Of a stretch of DNA of 64,000 nt, positions 44,694-58,343 are shown in pieces. Within the stretch, counting starts at the first letter, position 1. The number at the start of each line of letters is the position of its first letter. The notes beneath the pieces are model-generated. The model worked only from the letters and a program-made list of their open reading frames with translations. It was not told the DNA's origin and did no database searches. The DNA comes from Halictus rubicundus (taxonomy: Eukaryota; Arthropoda; Insecta; Hymenoptera; Halictidae), in NCBI RefSeq assembly GCF_050948215.1, contig NC_135149.1:7111001-7175000 (forward strand), written 5' to 3'. The position numbers and the translations under genes were made by a program.

Positions 44694-45979
44694 TTTTTCG
44701 TACGAAGTTCGTTTAAACGCAATCAGATAAAATCAATCTTTCTCAGATATTAAGAGAACTTATAAGGGTAAGTATTTCATTTGCAGAGTGATCATAAAGG
44801 TATTGTTGTCCCGTATTTCTAATTAAATCATACTTTTTATTTGATGTAAAAGAAAAAATGGCGAAAGGTAAATATTTAAATGAAGCTGAAATGTCAGCAT
44901 TTATAACTTAAAGAAAAAAGTGTCCGTAGTAAGTTCCGAGTCCGTGGTGCGACATTTTTTGAAACTTGAAAATTACGGGAAAAATATGCTACAAAGGCAA
45001 TACGAAAATAACAAAACAAGAACAAAACACAATCATAAGTGAAGTGACAAAAAACAAATTAATTGCTCGTCAAATTGCATTGTTAGTAAATTGCAATTGC
45101 CAATAACTGCGGGACGTGCACAACAAAATTTATACAACGCACCAAACGTTGTTTTGAAAAAACCTCAAAGAAAACAGATGTTAAAAAACATCATAAAGCT
45201 ACTCGGCTACAATTTGCAAAAAATCATATGTACTGGACCGACAAACGGACTAGAGTCATCTATTCCGATGAGAAAAAGTTTAATTTAGACGGTCCTGATA
45301 TTGGCATGATCTCCGTCAAAAGAATGACCCAAGATTAAGCAGAAATTTTCATGGTGGAAGTTCAATGATTTGGGGAGCTTTTTCCTCATTTGGAAAATTA
45401 AAACTTTGTTTCGTTTCCACCAAAATGAATTTGGAAAAATACATAGACATGCTTGATGGGGTGTTAATCCCATTTTTAGAAAATATAGATGGTGAAAATG
45501 AATTTATATTTCAGCAAGACAACGTAGCGATTCGCGTTTCAAAATATTTCTGTGAATGCTTTCAAGCATGGAACATTCCTGTGATGGAATGGCCAGCATG
45601 TAGCCCTAATATGAACCTCATAGAAAATTTATGTGGCACACTGGTAAGGAAATTATATGCCAATGGCCGTCAATTCGCCAATATTGACAGTATAAAAGAA
45701 GAGATTAAACGCTGCTGGCAAGAGATTTCTTATACTGTCATAAATAGTCTTATAAAATCGAATGACAAATCGAATTTTTGCTTTAATTCGAAGGATTGGC
45801 GACCATACTAAATATTAAATTTGTAATATCTATATATTTCCAATTTCAATAAAAATTTTTACATGAATGTTTAGGTAATAATATGTGTACAAATATTATA
45901 GTATATAAATATATTTATAATCCCATTAGCCCCAAAATCCCTATTTTCTTACGTGCGTTTAAACGAATTTCGCTCACTG
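44694..45979 (+). mobile_element. Second Tc3-like transposon, decayed
   Basis: The right end, inverted, reads CAGTGAGCGAAATTCGTTTA, followed by TA at 45980-45981. The left end keeps CGAAGTTCGTTTAAACGCA at 44703-44721 but its outermost bases are lost, so the left boundary is inferred by alignment. It carries a Tc3-like transposase remnant. Its ends differ from those of the element at 9834-11430, so it is a separate family. Confidence 0.75.
44858..45811 (+). pseudogene. Tc3-like DD34E transposase remnant
   Basis: An ATG at 44858 starts MAKGKYLNEAEMSAFIT and then meets a stop. A later frame shows RHFLKLENYGKN, part of the helix-turn-helix region. The first catalytic aspartate is in RVIYSDEKKFNLDGPD (from 45252). 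A deletion and frameshift follow at about 45300, removing the residues before WHDLRQKNDPRLSRNF. From 45365 an open frame of 148 codons carries FIFQQDNVAIRVS and SPNMNLIENLCGT, with 34 residues between aspartate and glutamate (DD34E). Several lesions make it non-functional. Its sequence resembles the transposase at 10163-11158 but is clearly diverged. Confidence 0.88.
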
Positions 45980-45981
45980 TA

Positions 45982-46945
45982 GCAACCGAGAATCAATATA
46001 TCTGACTATCTAAGTTTAACCCTTTCAGTTTACCAAAACGAGAAAGTACAGTAGACAAATATCTGTTCTTCGTATTTTCTTTTTTTAGATTTTTGAAAGC
46101 CCCGAATCAAGATGGAGCACCCCAGAACCAATACAACTATCTGTTTTATAGATTCAACCCTTTTGCTATTTATTAAAATAAGAATGACTCAGTAAAATAA
46201 AAATTGTCTACATCAATTATGAGAAGCAGGGGTTTCAGTAAAAATGTATTTCCTGTCTCAATAATTTTAATAAATTGAAAGCACCAGAAGATTTTTTCTT
46301 AATTGCTGTCAAAATGTTTACAATTTTTGTGTTTCATGTACTCCTATTTACCATAAATGCATAAAATCCTCAGTCTGGTAATATATAAAATCAGAATAAT
46401 TGAATTTTTATTTATCACTATTATGCAACCTATCAACGTGTACGTGAATTCGAATATTAAAAAGCATAAATCAATGGATTTCTGAAATAACGAACGTTCA
46501 TCCTCCTGAGAAGCAGAAAGAGCAGAAGTGTGTTCAAAGTCCTCGGAGGATTCCTCGAATTCCCAACGCGATGATCTAATCGCAGACAAGTCGGAGTCCC
46601 ACTTTTTATCGGAAGGACCGTCGTAACATTTAACCTATGACATGATCCTTCGGAGGCGAAAGGTTAATCGCATAGCACTGATCGATTCCAAGAACGATCG
46701 TAAAACCAAGACCGAATTTACATCGTTCTCGTGCAGCCTGCGTGTTTTCGTGATGACACATTATGTTGACTGCGCAGACATACTAGGACCCCTAACGTCT
46801 CTAATTTATGCGAAGATATGAAATGTTATTCGTTCAGACAACACCAGCTGTTCCCGAATACATCAAAATAACATATTTTTCAGCAAATCTCGAAGGAACA
46901 TCAACAGTTTTACAGTTTATTTATGGTCAGATTAAATCTTGAATA
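45982..46945. other. No gene seen; lone hAT-like MITE end
   Basis: At 46350-46376, ATAAATGCATAAAATCCTCA plus GTCTGG matches the right end of the hAT-like MITE family; no sure left end was found. The frame at 46344-46589 has no motif. Confidence 0.45.
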
Positions 46946-46947
46946 AC

Positions 46948-47143
46948 TAGGCTGTGATTTTATGCATTTATGATAAAAATGAATAGATGAAATACAAAAT
47001 TGAATGGAGATTAGAAGAATTTAAGGAAATTGTTATATTATTTTTGACTTTCTTAGATGATTAAAACAGAAGACATGTTTTCATTTATCTTCGTGTTCTT
47101 ACAACTGACTTGGGCATTTTTTATGATGCATAAAGACCGTCTA
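46948..47143. mobile_element. hAT-like MITE, target duplication lost
   Basis: This 196-bp element has ends TAGGCTGTGATTTTATGC and GCATAAAGACCGTCTA. The interior resembles the copy at 55656-55852 (TTGGAC/TTGGGC plus TTTTTAT before the right end). The flanking 8 bp no longer match. Confidence 0.65.
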
Positions 47144-50100
47144 TTAATTATTCAAAAGGAAGCTTGGCAAATTTTAATTTGTATGAACATCTGCGGTTTC
47201 TACAGACTAATTCATATGAAGTGAAATAATACAAAAAATTGATTGACCGAAAATCCGAAAATCGGTCAAGTCTGATTCAGCTCGAATTGTGCACATAGCT
47301 TCATTTTGCATTAAAAACGTGTTTACCAAAAGGATTTTTGGCGACTCGAGAAAAATTCTTTTATCAGTTTCTACCTTACCGACGAATTTTTGTTAGATCT
47401 GGGTTAGGTTTGGGTTGTTCAGGGGAAGGGACTCCGTCTTGAAACACGTGTTCCGTCAATTAAGCAGGGCAGAATTCGCTGTAGTGAGTGTCCAATAAAG
47501 TAGGAAATGATATTAATATGATAAAAACATTGTTTCGTGTTCCCTAATATCCTTTTGGGAAACATATTTGTAATACAAAACAAACCTATTTACCAAATTC
47601 CAGCTTAATCGGATTTGGCCTGTTTTCGGAACTTTAGCCATCGATAACTTCATAGGAATCTCACTGTGTGCATGATGTTCTTCGTAAGTAATACATTTTA
47701 TGTGACAACACGATTGGAGTCGATGAACTTCTTGTAACCAATTTATTCTGAAGCTCCATATAAAAATAAATAGGGAAATAATGTGCTGTAAATGCCTGAA
47801 TTAAAAATCGTAGATCATTTAATAGATTCTGGAATATAACTAAATTGCTCAACTACTTTGCTAAGAACTAATCGGATTTACATGTTTACCGCAAAAATCG
47901 GGAAACTGTCGAGGCAACGGTTTAGTATAAATTCAGTAATAACGATAGGTGGTGGCGGCACGACATTTGATTGTTAACGTCTAATGAGATCAATGATACC
48001 GATCGTAAAAGGTTAGACAACAGATAGCAAAGGGTAAAATAACATTCTGACCTTTTACGATCGGCCGCGTGATACCGATATATTACGCGGCGTGGGGTGT
48101 GCAGTTCCCTTGATTACGAGGCTTTTTGCGATTGCTTACGTGTGCAATCCGAATTATCTGTCCGCGTCGATCGTGAGCCGCCGCCTCTTATGCAATGATC
48201 TCGTTCCGCCACGTTGGAATTCATTGTTTTCTGTGCGCTTGCCGAGTAAAGAAAAAAAAAATATCACTGTTTCCATTCTACGTGACTTTTCGCAGTCGTC
48301 GTCGCGACCATAAATGTATCAACAACGCGCTCTACATTTCCTTGGAACCTTTACTCCCGGATGGGAAACACTCCTTATGGATTCGTTGGACATTATTATT
48401 GAAATCCCGACGAGAATTTTTAATTTTACAATGAATATGTTGAGTGTTACCACAATTAAGTAACACACTTCTTTCACATTCGCTGTGTAATTCTGTTTGA
48501 TAGCTTTTCAACCTAAAATGAAGCTAAGAGCTATCTTATTGTGAAATATTTTACTTTCATGCTGAGTGCGGCTAGGATTCCGATGATTAGATTGCGGGTT
48601 TTATGCATTTATGGTAAAATCGAGTTGGTGCAATTTTAAGCAGTAAAGAAATTAAAGCAGTCCAAGGACGTAAATATATTATTTTAAATTTATTAAGATC
48701 AGCAAAGAAAAAAGAAATTTTAATCGATCTTCTCATGAATTCTCATGAATCTGTGAACTTCTCACGAGTTTGTGTAATTTAAACAATTTAAAGAGGTATT
48801 ACTTTGATAAATTTTCACTTTGTAGCTTCTGTTTCGTTATCCATTTTTTGAGATTTTTCCTTTTGGATTTGTGTAATATGTAGATCAATGTTGTGCCTAA
48901 TAGTAAGTATCATGGCAATTGAATTGTATGTTTCTCCTATGTGCACCAAAATAAGCCAGTGCTATACCATTTCAAATCTAAGACATAGTTGAACATAGGA
49001 ACATTATCGTACCGATTATGCAGAACTATGTAATTATATGCTATTCATACTACTTTCACAATTAGATGCTATGATTCCTTTACTTTCACTATCTAGTGGC
49101 TTACTATGTATTTTGAAATATGAAATGGAGATTGTAAGAAAGTCGTTAATGTAATATGTTTTATTTGAATGATTTTAGTAAGTGAACGTGTTCAATCGTC
49201 TATTCAAGTGACAAGCGTTTGAAGAGTTTCACCTTTTGTACAACCATTAGTACCTTTTTCACTAATTTAGCAACTAGTATAGGAATTACAGGTTTAGTAT
49301 AATCATCCGACGAAGCTGGGACATAGATTAATTAATACTGCAATTTTCATACATTATAGTACCTTTGTAACATATAAAAATTTGCAAACATCATGCAATA
49401 CAAAATTAATATAAATTGTGCGGTGTAATCTATGAATTTTACTTTCTAATCATTGGATAAATTTCAGGTTTTAAAAGATTTAAAATCTGTTTGATCCGTT
49501 TAAACTTACCGTATCATATAGTTCATTAAATAATTATACTGATGTCGAAGAATATATCATCGTCGAAGATTGAATACAGCTATAAAATTGCGACTATATT
49601 ATTTTCACGGTTGAATGAGTTAAGGGAGGATCTATTCTGTGTTCACACAAGAAAAAGTGTTAAAAAATATACTTTTTCTGTTCATGATGTATTTATTTAT
49701 AATTTAATATGCTGTGTTTCATTCATTAAGTACAATATCTTTCTGTCACAAAGTTAAAAATCGAGTCTATTACCCTCCTACTGAAATTTATCTTTGAAGA
49801 TACTACAATTTCAAATTCTCTGGACATTTTACCCTGAATTATCTCACGATCATTATTTAACGTGTGAATCAGTTTTCCTACAAAATCTAAATTCATTTCT
49901 GAAATTCCACAATTTAAAGGAACGATAAGTTTATTTTATAGTTTATGACCACGAAACACAAATCTCCCACCCAATTCCAGGCTCGTTAAGGGCCCGGTCT
50001 TCGTAAATTCGCGATAAGGTAGAGTGACTACATTACCGTAAAAAAATGGTTTTACGTGCCTCAAGTTTTCATCCTTATATAAGAATATTTTGTCGCTGGT

Positions 50101-50490
50101 AAAGGGCTCATTCGAAAGAGGAAAGTTCAATCTAGTGCAGATATTTGGTAATAATATAAGCATTAGAAGTAGACCAAAAATTGACGATGTGCATGCCGCG
50201 GAATCCAAGCATTTTTATGACATTGGATGAGTTTTCTGCATGAAATCGAGAGCAGCACGCACTAGAAAATATCTCCAGCTACAAATTGAGCTGTATTTTG
50301 TCTTGATTCTCTGCGAAATAAAGCCAGAAACTTGAAGCACGTTTCTGGCGTCAGAATCCATAATATCGATAATACGAGCAAAAAATGTGACAAGTTTAGT
50401 CACAGACTTAAGACACGTCGGATCAGGACCAAGACGGATCTTAAGTCTGTGTCTGAAGGCTGTGAATGGAAATTATTAATGAAAAAGTCA
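47144..50490. other. Mostly AT-rich, no gene seen
   Basis: At 48588, TAGATTGCGGGTTTTATGC followed by ATTTATGGTAAAAT is a left end of the hAT-like MITE family without a visible partner. A GC-richer patch lies at 47940-48420. Frames such as 48195-48434, 49542-49757 and 49936-50208 have no recognisable motifs. Confidence 0.45.
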
Positions 50491-51140
50491 CGTGACTATC
50501 CCGGACCCTTAATAATCCACATCCTTTCTCGGCCAGACCCAACAGAGCCGTTCGCAAGAAACCGACGCGGCGCGGCTGCGCACCACCCAGCACAATTTCC
50601 GCCTTTCGATTTTCCGACTTCCTGTCCTCGGCAAGAAAACTCGTAGCGGGAAACCGATCGGCGAACCTAACCGACTCGGCGCGTGATCTAGGCTAAATCA
50701 TCGACGTCCCGGTAATGGATTTCCGGCTGGCTGGCAGCCGATTATTACCGATTAGATTGATGCGCCTCCGCGGCATGGTATCGTTATCGCTTGGCATCGG
50801 CACACGCGATTGCCGGTCTCGGTCCAGGATCATAATGATGAATTAGATCTCGCGAGGGACGGGACGCGAGTACGAGACTAAGAGACAAGACGCGGCCCCG
50901 TCTATCCCGGATGCCGGTCTCAGAAATCGTTCCTGTGCGGTTTCCGACGATCGTTGAATTCCACGATCTGTCCATCGACCTCTGATCCCGTGGCCGACGA
51001 CGCATGAACGGGAAAAATCCCAGTACACGGCTTCGCCTAACCCAGACCTCTGCACCTTTGCCATCGCGGATACCGGTCCCGCGCCGATAAAAATGCGTCA
51101 TTATAGCACCAGCTGGATTACAGTAGTGCTTCATTCAAGT
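50491..51140. other. CpG-rich island without a visible gene
   Basis: Sharp GC-rich block. The frame at 50784-51134 (116 codons, minus) is arginine-rich with no family motif. Confidence 0.45.
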
Positions 51141-51149
51141 TGACCATAT

Positions 51150-51640
51150 CTGTAACGCTCAAATTTCCACGATCCATACCCATTCTTTTCCCACCGCCTA
51201 CTGCCTCGAGATCAGCGTCAGTACACAAGGAAGCAGAATAAAATTACTAAAGGAAAAGAAAATGACCTCAAAGAAGTGCCGCGACCGTAAACAGTAATCG
51301 TACAAAAAAGAAAATGTCAAATGCAGTAATTTTTGTCTGACTTTTCCTAGACGTAGTACCAGTGATTTGTTCAGATTTTTCCGAGTAAAATGAATCCAAA
51401 CACCACGTGAATTCGACTGAATCTGAGACACTTGAATTTCTACGACCCATCCCCACTCTTCCCCCACCACCTACTGCTTCGAGCTCAGCGTTAGTATGCA
51501 AGAAAACAGAATAAGACTACCAGTGGAGGAAATCCAGTCATTTTTGTTTTACCTTTTCAAACGTAGTACCAGTGGATAGTTGAGATTTTTCTGATTAAAA
51601 TGAGCCCAACCACGACGTAAATTGGACTATTTTTTGTAGG
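51150..51640. repeat. Tandem duplication, about 270-bp offset
   Basis: ATTTCCACGATCCATACCC with CTACTGCCTCGAGATCAGCG at about 51168-51217 recurs as ATTTCTACGACCCATCCCC with CTACTGCTTCGAGCTCAGCG at about 51436-51490. Both copies continue to ACGTAGTACCAGTG and a GATTTTTCNGANTAAAATGA block. Confidence 0.75.
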
Positions 51641-53715
51641 TTTGATGCATCTGATATAATTAAGGACATACGTGCAATTGCTATAGACTGATTGCACGAA
51701 GTCTGCAAAAGTAGACCGATGTACGTCGTGTTTGGACTCGTTTCAATCGGAAAAGTCTCGATAATCCATTGATAGTATGATTGAGAAGGTAGGTCGAACA
51801 TTATTAAATTTGAAATTTTTATTGCACGTTTATGTTTTTCGCTTGCGGTAGACTTTTAAAGCTTGACCATTCATGCTCAACGGACTGCGTCTACGCTTTT
51901 TCTTACTTTGTTGAGTTGTTAAGATTGCTAATCTTGGAAGAGAGCGATTGTCCTGTGACGCAAGAATTTGACTTCCGGGTCCCGAATTTTGCAAATTGAA
52001 GTGAACTGTAATACAACTTGGACGCGGTCTACTAAGCGTCAAAAGGAAGTAGTGATCGAGCGGCCAGATTCAGCCGATACACAAACGAGTCACGTCGGGA
52101 TTGTTTTTCTCCCCGATCGCGTCCACGCTCGACGGTGGAAAACCGATCGACGGAAAGTAAACGTTTTCGATGCCGATCCGGGGCCACGCCATGGCCGATC
52201 GGCGGCCAACACACCTTTCACTTGGTCGAGGTGTCCACCCAGACCCGCGGAAAATGCACTCGGGACCCGTTAAATGCTCGTCGCTGGCCTTGAATCGCGA
52301 TTGCGTGATGAGAATACTGAAATCGCGCCTTACACAATTGTATGTGTGATGCTGAGCTAGTAGATCTTCGTTTCGAAGGTGTGCGAAGAAGAATGAAGCA
52401 TGCACTTTAACCCCCTGACAGCGGAGTCCGGGTCTATTTTGACCGACAGTATCAAATTCGTCATTCAATTAGTCAATTTCTGGTGAATCAATGAAACGAA
52501 CAGCTGCTGCATTACGAATAGAAAGGAGAAAAGATAAACAATACATAAGGTAATTAATAATAGTTCACCAAAATACAATAGTTTCTTTTACGCAGTGGTT
52601 GATTTTTGAACGAAATTTAAAAATAGTACAGAATGATTGTATTATTAAAGTCCCAGTATTTATTCCTCATACGCTTCTAAAAACTTATGCAATCAGTACA
52701 CTATAGATTTTAACTGCAATTTGACACAGTGTAAAGATTGAAAGAATTGAATAGCATAAAGGAAGGAAGGAGTTCTTATGTGGCTGCTATATTACAAATT
52801 GACTCGTCCAAAAATTGTAGAATTTATTATTGTATGATATTATAATATGCTCAATATTATCTGGTAAATAAGTATCGCTCATAACAAGTGAATAATATGT
52901 AATACATGTAGAGTCACTCGCCAGACGAATCTTATGGAAATGCATTTACCAACTGAGACAGAATTTACAATAATTTCATAATTACCACGCAAAGTGTGCA
53001 GCTTGTATGCTTCTTATTGTCCCATAAATTCTCAGCTTATCATAAAGTTAGCGTAGCAATTAATTAATGCCAGTGGTAGCTTTTAATGCGACACCACACA
53101 ACGACGACGACGTCTGACTCATTAATATTAATCACGCGGGGTTATAGTCGTTTAAGTACTTAATACTACTCGCTTGAGTATCTGATATTTGCAGTTTAGA
53201 GGTCTCATGAATCGAAACTGCGTCGGAGAATCGTAGATTTCAAACAAATTCAAGCAGGCAGTCTAGATGAAGAAAGTCCATGGTCGCATTGCAAATTGCA
53301 ACGCGCGTCAAATCGTCCGGATGTAAACAAAATTATATATACATAGTATGATCTCGCAGAAATTCAAATGATCGATAATGAAACGCTTTTCCTTGTTTTC
53401 TCGATGGGACAGATTACTGAATAAAAAAGAAATTATCTAGCGTAAATTACCTAACCCGGACCTAACCCAGACACAAAGGTTATTCATAATCATATTTTTA
53501 AAGCATGACTATTAATGATAATTAATCTCTCTTTTTCAGGAACGCTGAATGTTTACATTCGATAGTGTGTACATAATCCGGTGTGGCAATGACTAATGCA
53601 TTTTTAATCACAAAAATCGATATCGCTAAAAGATAGGAGGGAAGAGTTGAAGGATATTAGATACTAATAGCTCCTACATAAATGTATAATGGAAAAGTGT
53701 TTTAAAAAATATCTA
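51641..53715. other. No gene seen; CpG-rich patch 51960-52290
   Basis: At about 52409, TTAACCCCCTGACAGCGGAG looks like a lone left end of a TTAA-type element; no partner was found. The remaining sequence is AT-rich. Frames at 51968-52273 and 52070-52468 overlap on opposite strands and have no motifs. Confidence 0.45.
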
Positions 53716-54155
53716 CTAGATTTTACATATACTAATCTGTCTAATGCTAATGTTAATTAGAATGCGTTCTGAATATACATAATGTAGTGCAGCACTCGTT
53801 ATAGTTCCTCCTGCCAATTTTATTTAAAAAAAAAACAGAACAAAAATAGTAGTTGGTTACTATTTTGAATTTTCTATAAAAGGAAATATATATTCAATTT
53901 TATGAATACATATAGAAACATATATCGAATTTTATAAATATATATTAAAATGTATATCGAATTGTATAAATACTGAATTTTCGATAAATGGTGAACAATT
54001 TTAAGAAATATTCAATCTTACACAGACTAATCTGTCTGATGCCCATATAAACTGAAACACATTTTTAATACAATATTCACTAGAACTCTTTCTGTTAATT
54101 TTCTAAAGAAATAGTACAGTAATTGGTTACTATTTTAAATATTCCTAAATGATTA
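53716..54155. repeat. Tandem duplication plus AT-rich 31-bp repeat
   Basis: ACTAATCTGTCTAATGCTAA and GTAGTTGGTTACTATTTTGA at about 53732-53872 recur as ACTAATCTGTCTGATGCCCA and GTAATTGGTTACTATTTTAA at about 54024-54148, an offset of about 280-290 bp. Between them lie about three units of ATATATCGAATTTTATAAAT. Confidence 0.7.
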
Positions 54156-55655
54156 CATATTTATACAGCATAAAATTACACCGCATTTGCATCTAACGCG
54201 ACCATAGGAAACGTAAACTACAATTAACCTGATCATTATCCTTCCTCGAGTATTAAAATCATTGACAGAGAAAATGAGCGATCATCGCTGTTTCTAAAGT
54301 GCACGAAGAAGAAATTCGAATATAAATCGCCAGTTTAGTATAATTCCGGTCGTAACTTCTTTATCACCACCGAAGAGCAGAAAACGCAGGCAGTTGATTT
54401 TCTAATCGCTCGCAGACTAATTGCTTCGAATAACACGAGCATGCGCTAACCAGTGATGAGGAACCGTATTGTAAATACCGGTGCGTGTATCAGATTGCAC
54501 TCGTTACACGGCGCACGCTAATTTACTCGGCAAACTGAAGGAGGCTGAAGCCATGTCGTCGCGGGAGTTCACTGACTTTCATAATTCAGGCTACGTTATT
54601 GCACAACTAATAATCCCCTGCTCTCACCGAGGAAAACGTTGGCTTAATGCTCGGACATGGTCGGCTAATTCCACTGGTCTGCCCGACGCGGTCATTCGGA
54701 CTGACGTGTATCTACCTGTCAATATTGCCGATCCGCAAGTGCAGCCAATCTGTTTGGGTGGCTTTCGATAGCCACGTATCACCGGGGAATATGTCCTTCA
54801 CGGTTCGTGGGCGTTCTTGCGCGAGACTGTTACCGCGCGAGACCATTTTTTGCTGCGACCGGTGACGGAACGATTGACAGTCTGGCAAAACATGGGACTT
54901 CAGTCAATTCTAATCGGTAATGACAATCTTCAGAATTTCCGGCGAGATGCACTGTTCTCTGTTATCCTTTTTCAACGATTTTAATTATGTACACGGCGCC
55001 CCGCGTACCGTGGACAATCGATTGGGAAGCAATACACGCAAAAGTCAGTCGAAGAAAAAAGAACACAATTTTTGCATTTGACGCTTCGTGTTTCAAAATT
55101 CAGCGAATACGCGTACTATTCAGAGTCGCCAGATTGAGTCTCCCACTCTACCCCAGTGTCGACGAATGAGGGGAAAAAGAAGCGTTCGGAATATCGCGGT
55201 AGGAGGGGAAATCAGAGTGGGGGAACAAGTCTTGATCTGGCGACTATGCTCAACCCTTCCTCTTCTACGACGCTATTTCAACACGCCTCCACCACGGTCA
55301 CGTGACGCGTTTCGTCTCTGTCAGGCATGTGTCACAATGTCATGTGAGTAACTGTAGCACGCGAACCCAACCGATCTTCAAACTCGACTTTCTCGAAAAC
55401 GAGATGTCACACAAGAAAATTTTATTCTTTCTTTTCGCCTCATTTTTGCGTGTAGAATTATTTCCCAATCGGTTGTGCCAGGTATACGGGACACCCTGTG
55501 TAATAATTGTTTCCAAGTGGTTAATTCATTTTCATGATTTTTACAAGGTAATTCTGTTTTAATATCGGTACATGAATAACGCGAATTTCAACGACATTTT
55601 TGGAGGGTGAATTATAGAAACGTAATTAACGTATCAGTCCATAATCGGGAATGAT
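54156..55655. other. CpG-rich island 54470-55400, no recognisable gene
   Basis: Overlapping plus-strand frames (54481-54771, 54647-54865, 55088-55351) have no motifs. At about 55484-55502, TACGGGACACCCTGTGTA resembles the right end of a TA-flanked MITE; no left end was found. Confidence 0.4.
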
Positions 55656-55852
55656 TAGACTGTCGATTTTAGGCATTTGTGACAAAAATGGATTGGTCCA
55701 ATACAAAACTGTAAAACCTTTGGAAGAATTGAATGATGTTGGCATATTATTCTTGACTGCAAACTATCAAAATGGCAAGTACACTTTTATTTGACTTCTG
55801 TTTTCCACAATTGACTTGGACAATTTTTATTTCCATAAAGATCCGCAGTCTA
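55656..55852. mobile_element. hAT-like MITE, target duplication lost
   Basis: This 197-bp element has ends TAGACTGTCGATTTTAGGC and CATAAAGATCCGCAGTCTA. It is the same length as, and shares interior words with, the copy at 46948-47143. Flanking 8-mers do not match. Confidence 0.7.
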
Positions 55853-57651
55853 GTAACGACTATCATTAGGATTTAATAGAGGATACGCAGTTTTCTGACG
55901 TAAATTTATTCGCTTTTTTAACGATTCTGTTCATGTAACAGTTGTTGACAAGTGGTGAATAGACATTGTGTTTATGACTCTTCTAGCGTACTTCTGATTT
56001 CATCTGTTGGACCTAGAAAATCTAATTACATTAATTTATTACTGTATTATATCGGTACATGAATAAAGCGAATTTCATGCATATTTAGATGTATAATTGA
56101 TTTTAGGAAAAACATAATTGATTTTTAATGTATCAGTACATAGATTGCACAAAGTGATATAAAATGATACATCAATGTGATTTTGTGCGTCATCTTCCAA
56201 AAATACGAAATTTGTATTATTCATGGGCTAAGATGATACATAATTGCTTATATTATTCTTCAAGGCATAGTATGCTACTAATGTCCCAAGTCATTGCAAT
56301 CGTTGCACTGTCTGACTGTGAAATAATGTATTCGATTGGATAAAATCGATTCTGACTGAATTGTGAACTTTTATGCAAAATTTTCTGTCTGAATTTCAAC
56401 AACTAGGACGTATGTAGATATAAGGTTATTATTTGTCTTAATAATTTTAGTTGATTGAAAATAATATTGTATAATAGTATTATTCGATTCTTCTTGAGAA
56501 AAATGATCTATATCTGTATATCTATATATCCATATAATATATCTATTATAAATACAAAATCAAACAAAATAAAAATAAAAATAAAAATTATCTATATCTA
56601 TTATCAGACACAGGAGCTACACAGACATTTATTTCTTCTCTTAATAACTTTATTATAAAACGATACAGCAGTATCATCAAATTCTTCAAATGTCATGAAT
56701 GCATAACATCTGCAGCCACCGGTAAACAATGTGTTGAATTGTAGAGTGACCCAACTTTTATCCGGAAATTTTATTACATAAACGGTTACAGTTTAGCTGG
56801 ATCGAAAACAAATTTTTATTCGGCTTTATTTTCTATTTTTTGGAGGGCCGACCAGAGTGGACAGGCCGGAGGTCAGTTGTTCGCAAAGCCGATGCGTAAC
56901 CCGACCTGGCTGCGTCCCGCAGGTCGTAGCCTGCTGTTTTTATCTGGCCATATTTCAGGATGATTCCACGCTTAATGCTCCTCCTCGGCGAGCCGTGGCC
57001 AACCCTCTTTACGAAGCGGCCACGGTGACAACTTAACCCGGGGATCGGTTGCGACCAGCGTCGCTTTACGAGCGTGTCGAAGCGTCAAGCCGAACCCTTG
57101 ACCGCTTCCACGAGAGCGTTACCATCGACGGAAAGGCGATTTCGACGCTCGTTATCGTCACTTCCGAGACGGGACCGTGGTTTCTACAGTTTCCCCAACG
57201 GGATAGTCTATCCCCGACACACTGTCTCTTAATTGCGTAGGCGAATGGTGTGCAAATCTCGCGGAACAAACAGGATTAAACCTCGCGAATGGCTACACGT
57301 TACCTTACTACACGAGGTTTGTCTGCTCTATACCTTCTAAGATTTTTAAAACCAGTTTGAACGTTTCGGAGAACTTTTATCGCCGCCTAGACGGAAGTTT
57401 GTGCAATTAGAACTTGTTCACTGTGTATCTAATTCTGTTGACTCTAGGTAATGTCAATTTTAACCGGTATTCTGGGGTCCCAACAGAATTTCTACACACT
57501 ATTCGCTACTAATATTGAGTGATAATTGCAAATATTTCTTTAACTTCTTTGGAATATTTGGATTATTCAGTTTTGAATTATATACTTAAAGGCATCTGAA
57601 AAAATCTATACAGAATTTTAGAAAGATCCTAGTATAAGTCTCATTTTTATA
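55853..57651. other. No gene seen; simple repeat and CpG-rich patch
   Basis: A possible further hAT-like MITE spans about 56352-56719 (GTGAACTTTTATGCAAAA to GAATGCATAACATCTGCAG), poorly preserved. A TATCTATA/AAAATA simple tract lies at 56505-56605. A CpG-rich patch at 56840-57290 has overlapping frames (57049-57240, 57066-57269) without motifs. Confidence 0.4.
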
Positions 57652-57930
57652 CAGGTTGTCCCAAAAGTGTTGCACTTTCTTGAAATGGGTGATTCCCGAG
57701 GTTATTTCAAGTAACTGTTTCTTTTGCGAAAATATTCTCCGCGGCTTCGTTAAGGAGTTATTAACAAAAAACACGGACCAATCAGGGAGCGACAAAAGCA
57801 TTGGTCCTTGTGTTTCGTCAATAACTCCTTAACAAAGCCGCGGAGAACATTTTCTCATAAGAAAAAGTTTCTTCAAATGACCTCGGGAATTACCCCTTCC
57901 AAAGAAGTACAACATTTTTGGGACACCCTG
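57652..57930. mobile_element. Near-perfect palindromic MITE, 279 bp, TA-flanked
   Basis: Almost the whole element is an inverted repeat with arms of about 133 bp and a short spacer (about 57786-57798). Ends are CAGGTTGTCCCAAAAGTGTT and, inverted, CAGGGTGTCCCAAAAATGTT. TA flanks are at 57650-57651 and 57931-57932. It is related to 16920-17365 through CTCCGCGGCTT and AACACGGACCAATCAG. As RNA it would form a long hairpin. Confidence 0.9.
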
Positions 57931-57932
57931 TA

Positions 57933-58343
57933 TGTTTCTGTTTTAAGTTGATGTTAATCACAACCAAAGTCAGTTTTCCTGATTATTCTTTATATTTTGT
58001 ATAATCCAACGAGAAAATAAATTTTTTAAACTTTGTACAGTAATTGAAGTTTGTAACATTTCAGCAGAGAAAAAGTAACTTAATCATGGAATGCAACTTT
58101 CTTACTCCGTTTTATGAAAAATAAAAGAGATTCTTGTAAAAACTAGGTGCGAGGATGTGAAGCTAGCCATTCGAAATGAGTATGGATAGAATGTTGTAAA
58201 ATTTTTGTACCCGAATTTACGGAAGTTAGATCTAGGTTAAGTACAAGGGTGTGCAAGCAGAGCCTTCGCCCTTTAATATGAGCACAGAGTATATGTACCT
58301 TTTATCTTTTATTTGAAATACACGATGTCATAAACATTGACAA
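57933..58343. other. AT-rich stretch without a visible gene
   Basis: Nothing recognised. Confidence 0.5.

Noticed and set aside
52409..52450. TTAACCCCCTGACAGCGGAG, like the left end of a TTAA element
   Set aside because: No inverse end followed by TTAA was found downstream.
55484..55502. TACGGGACACCCTGTGTA, like the right end of a TA MITE
   Set aside because: No matching left end within 2 kb, so it is not listed as an element.
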